DNA of 11,391 nt from Caryophanales bacterium UBA970 (GTDB lineage: Bacteria; Bacillota_I; Bacilli_A; RFN20; CAG-826), in contig DBCA01000013.1 of assembly GCA_002292805.1 (NCBI GenBank), forward strand, positions 1-11,391, read 5' to 3'. The first letter of the stretch is position 1; each line of letters starts with the position of its first letter. Position numbers and translations under genes: made by a program. Under the pieces are notes generated by a model. That model was given only the letters and a program-made list of their open reading frames with translations. It was not told the origin of the DNA and searched no databases. Shown piece by piece: positions 7,026 to 11,391 of the stretch.

Positions 7026-7054
7026 ACTATACATCATCATGGGTTGAATGTCCA
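7026..7054 (-). promoter_or_regulatory. Promoter driving the candidate RNA
   Basis: On the - strand TGGACA (7054-7049; 5 of 6 matches), an exact 17-base spacer and TATAGT (7031-7026; 5 of 6). The predicted start is an A at 7019. It is among the best-scoring promoters in the window yet faces no immediate coding gene. Confidence 0.65.
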
Positions 7055-7082
7055 ATTCTCGCTACGGATGGTTGCGTTCAAC
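7043..7082. repeat. Interrupted inverted repeat around the -35 of the RNA promoter
   Basis: GTTGAA (7043-7048) and TTCAAC (7077-7082) are exact inverted copies 28 bp apart. The left arm lies in the spacer, adjoining the -35 box of the - strand promoter. It could be an operator pair or an RNA stem; function is unproven. Confidence 0.4.
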
Positions 7083-7089
7083 TAACTTT

Positions 7090-7103
7090 CGATACGCATA
7101 TCG
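7090..7103. promoter_or_regulatory. Dyad upstream of tldD, possible operator
   Basis: CGATA-CGCA-TATCG is a perfect 5-bp inverted repeat with a 4-base centre. It overlaps the -35 position of the predicted tldD promoter, where a repressor would act. There is no T-run after it in the + direction, so it is not a terminator. Confidence 0.35.
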
Positions 7104-7121
7104 CAAAAAACTTGTTAAAAT
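7093..7121 (+). promoter_or_regulatory. Promoter of tldD-tldE
   Basis: TAAAAT (7116-7121; 5 of 6) preceded by TGT, an extended -10. The -35 position (TACGCA, 7093-7098) is weak, as is common with extended -10 promoters. The start near 7128 leaves a leader of about 19 nt with the strong site GAGGAGG (7134-7140). Confidence 0.5.
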
Positions 7122-7146
7122 GGTTTTATTATAGAGGAGGTCGTTT

Positions 7147-8544
7147 ATGATTTCTAAAACATTAGCGAGCGCTGTACTCACAGAAGCAACTGCATTTGGT
7201 GCAGATTTTGCTGAAATCTATTTAGAAGATACCTTAACGTCTAGTATTTCCATGGAAAATGGAAAAATCGAAGAACGCGGCACGGGCAACGGCTACGGGG
7301 CAGGGATCCGCGTGTTAAAAGGTTTACAAAGTGCCTACGGATATACCTCTGATTTATCCAAGAAGAGTTTATTAAAACTTGCTCAGGATGTCGGTAAAGC
7401 TTTTTCTGGACCAAGAGTGTTAACCCCACCAGCACTTCAAAAGGTGAAGGTGAAAGAAATCATTAATTTATCCACGCAACCCATGGAAACGATTTCGGTC
7501 ACCGAAAAAATTAAATTATTAAACATGGTGAATGATACGATGTCGAGTTATGACAAACGCATCATTCGAACCAATGTTTATTTTAATGATATGGTCAAGC
7601 AAGTCACCATTTTTAACACCTTAGGAAGATTTGTTGAAGATACACGCCGACGTGGTCGTATGTATATGATCGCAGTCGCCGCAGAAAATGGCAAAATCGA
7701 AAACTTCGGTGAAGGCCCAGGTGCAAGTGATGGCTTTGATTTCTTTACCTCAAAAATTAAATTAAAAGAGATGGCCACTGAAACCGCGAAGAGTGCAATT
7801 GGTTTACTTGGTGCAAAAGAATGCCCATCCGGAAAAATGCCAGTGGTGATTGGTAATGGCTTTGGTGGGGTTATTTTCCACGAAGCATGTGGTCACCCAT
7901 TTGAAGCATCTTCTATTTCCAAGAAACTATCCGTCTTCTGGGATAAACTCGGCAAACAAGTCGCCAATCCCATCGTCAATGCAGTCGATGATGGCACCAT
8001 TCCTTATGCTTGGGGTTCGACTAACGTTGATGACGAAGGTTTCCCAGCTCAAAAAGTACAATTGATTAAAGATGGGGTTTTAAATAGCTTCATGATTGAT
8101 CAATTCAATGGTCGTCGGATGAAGGCAGAACATAATGGTCACTCCCGCCGTCAAAATTATAAATTTGAACCAACCTCACGGATGACCAATACCTATATTG
8201 AAAATGGTCCTCATACCGTTGACCAAATTATTTCGGCAACCAAGTACGGTTTATATGCAAAGAAAATGGGTGGCGGATCGGTCAATCCTGCCACTGGTGA
8301 ATTTAACTTTACGGTTTCTGAAGGTTATATGATTCGTGATGGTAAAATCGCTGAAGCTGTCAAAGGTGCTGCCTTGGTTGGTAAAGGTGATGAAACCTTA
8401 TCGAAAATCGACATGGTCGCCAATGATTTAGCAAGAGCTCAAGGGATGTGTGGCGCAGCCTCCGGTAGTATTCCTACCGATGTAGGTCAACCAACCATCC
8501 GCGTCACCGAAATCACTGTCGGTGGTCGTGGAGGAGGACAATAA
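7147..8544 (+). CDS. tldD: TldD metalloprotease subunit
   Basis: The catalytic member of the TldD/TldE pair, a cytoplasmic zinc protease that digests small unfolded peptides. In enterobacteria it matures the microcin B17 peptide and degrades the CcdA antitoxin. The 465-aa product has the family zinc motif HEACGH at 245-250 (HExxxH). It also has the C-terminal GMCGAASGSIPTD segment, whose Cys435 is the expected third metal ligand. The conserved glycine-rich GNGFGGVIFHE leads into the motif, and SVNPATGEF follows at 378-386. Length is typical. A strong ribosome-binding site (GAGGAGG) lies 6 bases before the ATG. It is followed immediately by tldE, whose ribosome-binding site is encoded in its last codons. 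No peptide-modifying enzymes or precursor peptide are seen nearby, so the local substrate is unknown; general peptide turnover is the safe reading. Confidence 0.95.
   Translation: MISKTLASAVLTEATAFGADFAEIYLEDTLTSSISMENGKIEERGTGNGYGAGIRVLKGLQSAYGYTSDLSKKSLLKLAQDVGKAFSGPRVLTPPALQKVKVKEIINLSTQPMETISVTEKIKLLNMVNDTMSSYDKRIIRTNVYFNDMVKQVTIFNTLGRFVEDTRRRGRMYMIAVAAENGKIENFGEGPGASDGFDFFTSKIKLKEMATETAKSAIGLLGAKECPSGKMPVVIGNGFGGVIFHEACGHPFEASSISKKLSVFWDKLGKQVANPIVNAVDDGTIPYAWGSTNVDDEGFPAQKVQLIKDGVLNSFMIDQFNGRRMKAEHNGHSRRQNYKFEPTSRMTNTYIENGPHTVDQIISATKYGLYAKKMGGGSVNPATGEFNFTVSEGYMIRDGKIAEAVKGAALVGKGDETLSKIDMVANDLARAQGMCGAASGSIPTDVGQPTIRVTEITVGGRGGGQ
8532..8537 (+). promoter_or_regulatory. Ribosome-binding site of tldE inside tldD
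   Basis: AGGAGG lies within the Arg-Gly-Gly-Gly codons at the end of tldD and 8 bases before the ATG at 8546. It fixes the tldE start and couples the two genes. Confidence 0.85.
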
Positions 8545-8545
8545 C

Positions 8546-9871
8546 ATGGCAAAATTTGATACCTACTTTGCGTTAGCAAAAGAAAAAGGGATTGAAGTCT
8601 TTGAACTTTATTATTCCCGAGCTAAATCGTTAAGCTTTAAACTTTATAACGCTCAAATCGAAGGTTATAAATTATCCGAAGATATCTCTTTATATGCTCG
8701 GGGTATTTATAAAGGCAAAATTGGTTATGCTTCCACTGAAAAAATCAGCAAAGAAACAGCTTCATTTTTAGTCAATGAAATCATCACCAACGCTGGTACA
8801 GTCACCAAAGAAGAATTGGCGATTATTTTTAAGGGTTCTGATAAATATAAGAAAAAGAACATTTACAACCCAGCGATTGCGGAACTATCCATTGACGCAA
8901 AAAAGAAAAACCTTTTTGACATTGAACGCAAACTCAAAGCAGCAGATAAGCGCATCGCTCAAGTCGACGCTTGCAGCTACCAAGAAAGAGAATCTGAAGC
9001 TGTGTTAATAAACTCTTATGGCTTAAAACTCAAACGTAAGAGTAATTACTATTACTACTATGCGAGTGTCTTGGCTATTCAAGGAGAAGAAAGAAAAAAC
9101 GAGGGCGATGTTCATTTCTCCAATGATTTAACCAACCTCAATATCGACACCTTTGTCAATGACATCACCAAAAAAGTGTTAAGCAAATTTAACGGCACCC
9201 AATGTGCCTCCAAAGATTACAAAGTGGTCTTAGATAAAGAAGTGGTTTCTGATCTATTGGCCGCCTATCTTGACAGTGCTTCCGCTGAAGAAGTCCAAAA
9301 GAAAACCTCATTGATGATTGGTAAACTTAACCAACTGGTTGCCAGCAAAAAAGTCACCATCTCAGAAATGCCATTAAAGAAAAATATGTTTTTTACATAC
9401 TTTGATGATGAAGGGGTTGCAACCTATAACAAACCTATCGTTAAAAAAGGTGTCTTACAAACTTATTTCCATAACTTGAACACTGCTCACACAGATGGGG
9501 TTCAAACCACCGGTAACGGGTATCGCTCAGGTGGAAAAATTGAAATTGGTTTTAGAAACATTGTCTTAAAAGCTGGTCGAAAATCACTTGAAGACATCTT
9601 CGCCCAAATTGGTGATGGTGTTTACATCACCGAAGTGATGGGTATTCACGCGAGTTTAAATCCAACCTCAGGAAACTTCTCCTTACAAGCCAACGGCTTC
9701 ATGATTGAAAATGGAAAACGCGGTGTGCCATTAACACTCATTACTGTCGCGGGAAACCTCATGGATTTATTCATGAACGTCAAAGAAGTTGCCAACGATA
9801 ATAAACTCCTACCCAATGGCTATGACATCCCAAGTCTATGGATTAAAAAACTTACCATCTCTGGTAAGTAA
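8546..9871 (+). CDS. tldE: TldE/PmbA-family partner of TldD
   Basis: A 441-aa non-catalytic partner that forms the heterodimeric chamber with TldD. It shares the family fold but has no HExxxH motif, as expected for TldE/PmbA. The C-terminal signature is present: NGYRSGG near residue 327, HASLNPTSGNFSLQANGFMIENG at about 368-390 (described in parts: HASLNPTSG then NGFMIENG), then TVAGNLMDLFMNVKEVANDN. The start MAKFDTYF at 8546 is chosen because AGGAGG lies 8 bases upstream; the frame open to 8522 lacks such a site. The intergenic gap to tldD is one base, so equal production of the two subunits is likely. The gene ends at a bidirectional terminator. Family call secure; the choice between the names tldE and pmbA is nominal. 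Confidence 0.93.
   Translation: MAKFDTYFALAKEKGIEVFELYYSRAKSLSFKLYNAQIEGYKLSEDISLYARGIYKGKIGYASTEKISKETASFLVNEIITNAGTVTKEELAIIFKGSDKYKKKNIYNPAIAELSIDAKKKNLFDIERKLKAADKRIAQVDACSYQERESEAVLINSYGLKLKRKSNYYYYYASVLAIQGEERKNEGDVHFSNDLTNLNIDTFVNDITKKVLSKFNGTQCASKDYKVVLDKEVVSDLLAAYLDSASAEEVQKKTSLMIGKLNQLVASKKVTISEMPLKKNMFFTYFDDEGVATYNKPIVKKGVLQTYFHNLNTAHTDGVQTTGNGYRSGGKIEIGFRNIVLKAGRKSLEDIFAQIGDGVYITEVMGIHASLNPTSGNFSLQANGFMIENGKRGVPLTLITVAGNLMDLFMNVKEVANDNKLLPNGYDIPSLWIKKLTISGK
9851..9868 (+). repeat. Perfect hairpin in the last codons of tldE
   Basis: CTTACCA-TCTC-TGGTAAG gives a 7-bp stem with a 4-base loop and ends immediately before the stop codon. With no T-run it is not a terminator by itself; it may shield the 3' end of the message together with the terminator about 20 bp later. 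Confidence 0.55.
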
Positions 9872-9891
9872 TTACTTCTTCTAGAAAAACA

Positions 9892-9925
9892 AAAACCAAC
9901 CTACTTCTTGATGGGTTGGTTTTTT
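9892..9925. terminator. Bidirectional terminator between tldE and the converging operon
   Basis: AAAACCAACC (9892-9901) pairs perfectly with GGTTGGTTTT (9914-9923) over a 12-base loop. A T-run follows on the + strand (to 9925), and an A-rich stretch precedes it, giving a T-run on the - strand. The hairpin overlaps the last seven codons and the TAG stop of the - strand gene at 9901. Confidence 0.85.
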
Positions 9926-10206
9926 CTTGGTTTGATCAAATAAATCATCCCCAAGGTCACGAAGGCGGATAAACCAAGGCCAACACCAGCGAGCATGAAC
10001 ACAAAGGTTGCAACCACTGCCCACGCACCACTCAGATCTGCCAACAACCAAACGACGGTGGCAAACAAGATGGTGACCATCAACAAGACAAGATGGGGAA
10101 GTAACGCCAAGCGCGTTTGTTGGGTTCGTTGATAAATCACATAAGCCACGCCTTGAATGCTCATAAAAAGCAGCAACGCAAATAGTTGTTGAATCAACGT
10201 ATCCAT
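9901..10206 (-). CDS. Small membrane protein, paralog of its upstream neighbour
   Basis: A 101-aa protein with three hydrophobic helices (about 5-24, 33-55, 61-91, the last long stretch possibly two) and a short basic tail (KPRKNQPIKK). It shares with the 113-aa protein encoded just upstream the signature QRT-x-Q-x3-LALLP at about 26-37, a central W after a small loop (GAW), and a closing IKP, so the two are tandem duplicates. It resembles the small YesK-like membrane proteins of Bacillus in size and layout, a weak comparison. The start lies 5 bp after the upstream stop without a strong ribosome-binding site, suggesting translational coupling. The TAG stop, the only one in the window, sits inside the terminator hairpin. 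Function unknown. Confidence 0.75.
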   Translation of the reverse strand: MDTLIQQLFALLLFMSIQGVAYVIYQRTQQTRLALLPHLVLLMVTILFATVVWLLADLSGAWAVVATFVFMLAGVGLGLSAFVTLGMIYLIKPRKNQPIKK

Positions 10207-10211
10207 GATGA

Positions 10212-10553
10212 TTATTTCTTTGTTTTTTTCTTAGTTTGAGGTTGAACTGGCATTGGTTTGGGTTGCAGCGGTTTGACCACAAAAATTAATACCAAAGAAA
10301 TCAAGGTTGATATCCCTGTGGTGATGAAGGTCACCATTAATAAAATAATGAAACCTAAATCAGCCCAACTTCCTGGTTCGCCAATGGCAACAACATATCC
10401 AGTCACTGACAACACTAAACCTATCAAGAGTAAACCTACATTGGGCAATAAAGCTAAACCAATTTGATTGGTTCGATTTCTTATGACAAAGACAAGAGCT
10501 TGGGTAACAACCACCAAAGCAATAACGGTAAGAAAAAATAGCACTTCTTCCAT
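10212..10553 (-). CDS. Small membrane protein, first copy of a tandem pair
   Basis: A 113-aa protein with hydrophobic helices at about 3-24, 32-56 and 65-92 and a Lys/Pro/Gln-rich cytoplasmic-looking tail ending in KKKTKK. RNRTNQIGLALLP at 25-37, GSW at about 61-63, and VVKP before the tail align with the protein encoded directly downstream. The start at 10553 is supported by AGGAGG (10569-10564), 10 bases upstream. The 81-bp gap to the preceding gene holds no clear terminator, so it probably belongs to the same transcript as the M50-like gene. YesK-like membership is possible but not demonstrated; no function is assigned. Confidence 0.8.
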   Translation of the reverse strand: MEEVLFFLTVIALVVVTQALVFVIRNRTNQIGLALLPNVGLLLIGLVLSVTGYVVAIGEPGSWADLGFIILLMVTFITTGISTLISLVLIFVVKPLQPKPMPVQPQTKKKTKK

Positions 10554-10634
10554 GGTTTGTTGACCTCCTAAGATTAACTTAACATAACTTAATTAAAAAG
10601 ATGAGCTCAGTTGCAGTCTTGTGAGTCTTTCATG
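10554..10634. other. 81-bp gap in the right-hand operon
   Basis: It holds the ribosome-binding site of the 113-aa gene (10564-10569). It also contains a short direct repeat, AACTTAA (10575-10581 and 10585-10591 or thereabouts), and the palindrome TGAGCTCA. On the - strand the palindrome precedes TCTTTTT, but the stem is only about 4 bp, so I do not call a terminator. No promoter pair stood out. Confidence 0.4.
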
Positions 10635-11391
10635 TTAAAAACGCCAGGATGGATGTTTCTTTTTCACAAGCTTTAACATCCGATCAAATAGAATCGCTTC
10701 TGCTGCTTTTCGTCCTGATTCTTGAATCTTTTTAAGAGAAACCACTTGGCGTTCCATCGTGTAGGTTGCTTCCGAATATGATTCTTCAATTAACCCTGCG
10801 ACATACAAATACGTGCTTAAGGTTGACACGTTGGTGTCGTTACTTAAGTATTTTCTTTGTTTTGAACTTAACTCATAAAAGAAGCTACCAGCAGCTTTTG
10901 GTTTCTTTTCGATGAAAGCAATGTAGGTTTGCAATACAAAAATCTTTTGTTGCAAGGTTTCACCAAGTCGTGGTGACGCGGCAAGTTTTTTTAAATCAGC
11001 CTTCGCCTCATCGTATGCTTCATCCACCATCGCTTGATAAATTTTATGAAAATAAATTTGAACGTTGAGGTTATTTAATTCCTTAAAGACGTTAAATGGT
11101 TTGGGACTTTTTCCAAGCTTATACATTTTTTCAATACGTTGTAATTCTTCATAGGCGTCGTTGCCTTTCGCTGTGGTTAAGGTGGCTAATTTATATCCAT
11201 CTGTCACCGTATCCAACTTAAAAGGCATAAAATTATAAATCATCAACATCCCACCAACCGCGATGACGACAACCGATGCATAACGTCCCCATTGGCATTG
11301 ATCAAACAATCCATAACCAATGACAAAGGCGAGGACCATTTCAATCACATACATCCATAAACCACCCCATAAGAATAGTTTTGGTTTTAAT
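10635..11391 (-). CDS. Partial gene: membrane protein resembling the C-terminal part of an M50 protease
   Basis: The frame is open beyond the ATG at 11354 to the right window edge (LKPKLFLWGGLW precedes it), so the gene is 5'-truncated and that ATG is probably internal. The visible 251 residues have two hydrophobic helices (about 10-31 and 38-55 from the edge) and then a soluble, helix-rich, TPR-like part of about 190 residues. Between them stands NFMPFKLDTVTDGYKL. An N-x-x-P followed by D-G after the last core helix is the second metal-site motif of M50 intramembrane (site-2-type) proteases. The first motif, HExxH, would lie outside the window. The family call is therefore an inference at moderate strength. 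It heads, in the visible part, the operon with the two small membrane proteins. Confidence 0.75.
   Translation of the reverse strand, partial: LKPKLFLWGGLWMYVIEMVLAFVIGYGLFDQCQWGRYASVVVIAVGGMLMIYNFMPFKLDTVTDGYKLATLTTAKGNDAYEELQRIEKMYKLGKSPKPFNVFKELNNLNVQIYFHKIYQAMVDEAYDEAKADLKKLAASPRLGETLQQKIFVLQTYIAFIEKKPKAAGSFFYELSSKQRKYLSNDTNVSTLSTYLYVAGLIEESYSEATYTMERQVVSLKKIQESGRKAAEAILFDRMLKLVKKKHPSWRF

Larger units (their letters stand above)
6824..7146. other. Gene-free stretch between the divergent lipoprotein and tldD genes
   Basis: This is the only gap above 300 bp. From left to right it holds the lipoprotein ribosome-binding site, two direct repeats, an intrinsic terminator, the candidate RNA with its promoter, an inverted repeat, a dyad, and the tldD promoter and ribosome-binding site. 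No protein gene longer than a few dozen codons is supported on either strand. Confidence 0.7.

Noticed and set aside
7147..9871. RiPP biosynthesis cluster around tldDE
   Set aside because: No precursor peptide, cyclodehydratase, radical SAM enzyme or exporter is visible; an M50-like fragment nearby on the other strand is not enough.
9881..10282. 133-aa - strand frame rich in Cys and Trp
   Set aside because: It is an out-of-frame shadow of the two small membrane protein genes, crossing a stop/start junction and the terminator, with improbable composition.
1..11391. UGA read as tryptophan (mycoplasma code)
   Set aside because: All long frames are intact with TGA as a stop and all Trp codons in them are TGG; in code-4 mollicutes most Trp codons are TGA.
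1..11391. CRISPR arrays, insertion sequences, tRNA or rRNA genes
   Set aside because: No regularly spaced repeats, transposase-like frames with terminal inverted repeats, or cloverleaf/rRNA sequences were seen.

Overview
The window is about 11.4 kb of AT-rich, gene-dense bacterial chromosome. The reading frames run uninterrupted under the standard code and every tryptophan is TGG. Visible stops are TAA, with a single TAG, and no gene ends in TGA. Small genome-style packing, low GC and clear Shine-Dalgarno (SD) sites point to a low-GC Firmicute or Tenericute-type organism that keeps UGA as a stop, such as an Acholeplasma/Izemoplasma relative, rather than a UGA=Trp mycoplasma. The lineage is an inference from style, not a marker-gene placement.

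Left arm (1-3347, + strand): a 5'-truncated gene for an unrecognised protein with a C-terminal membrane anchor. Its stop codon overlaps by one base the start of a 702-aa membrane protein. That second protein has three N-terminal membrane helices, Rossmann-like (TrkA-N-like) segments and a C-terminal RyR-like segment. The pair is probably co-translated and is the most unusual coding content here.

Housekeeping block (3350-5263, - strand): rpmE (zinc-type L31), with its own promoter, a leader hairpin and an intrinsic terminator, followed by metG (methionyl-tRNA synthetase without the C-terminal tRNA-binding domain). The metG start lies only a few bases after the rpmE terminator, so metG needs its own promoter and may be nearly leaderless. 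Divergent from rpmE is a Pr6Pr/AIG1-like membrane protein (5352-6035).

Centre (6056-7146): a lipoprotein gene on the - strand, probably starting at GTG. A 317-bp gene-free stretch separates it from tldD. This stretch carries a good sigma-70-type promoter on the - strand (7026-7054), about 135 nt of foldable transcript and a perfect 10-bp terminator hairpin. It reads as a small RNA gene, or as an attenuator-type leader for the lipoprotein gene. The tldD promoter and a dyad lie at its right end.

Right arm: tldD-tldE (+ strand; a TldD/TldE metalloprotease pair, translationally coupled) ends at a bidirectional terminator. The converging - strand operon reads, in transcription order, a right-truncated membrane protein resembling the C-terminal part of an M50 intramembrane protease, then two tandem paralogous small membrane proteins. 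No CRISPR array, insertion sequence, tRNA or rRNA was seen.
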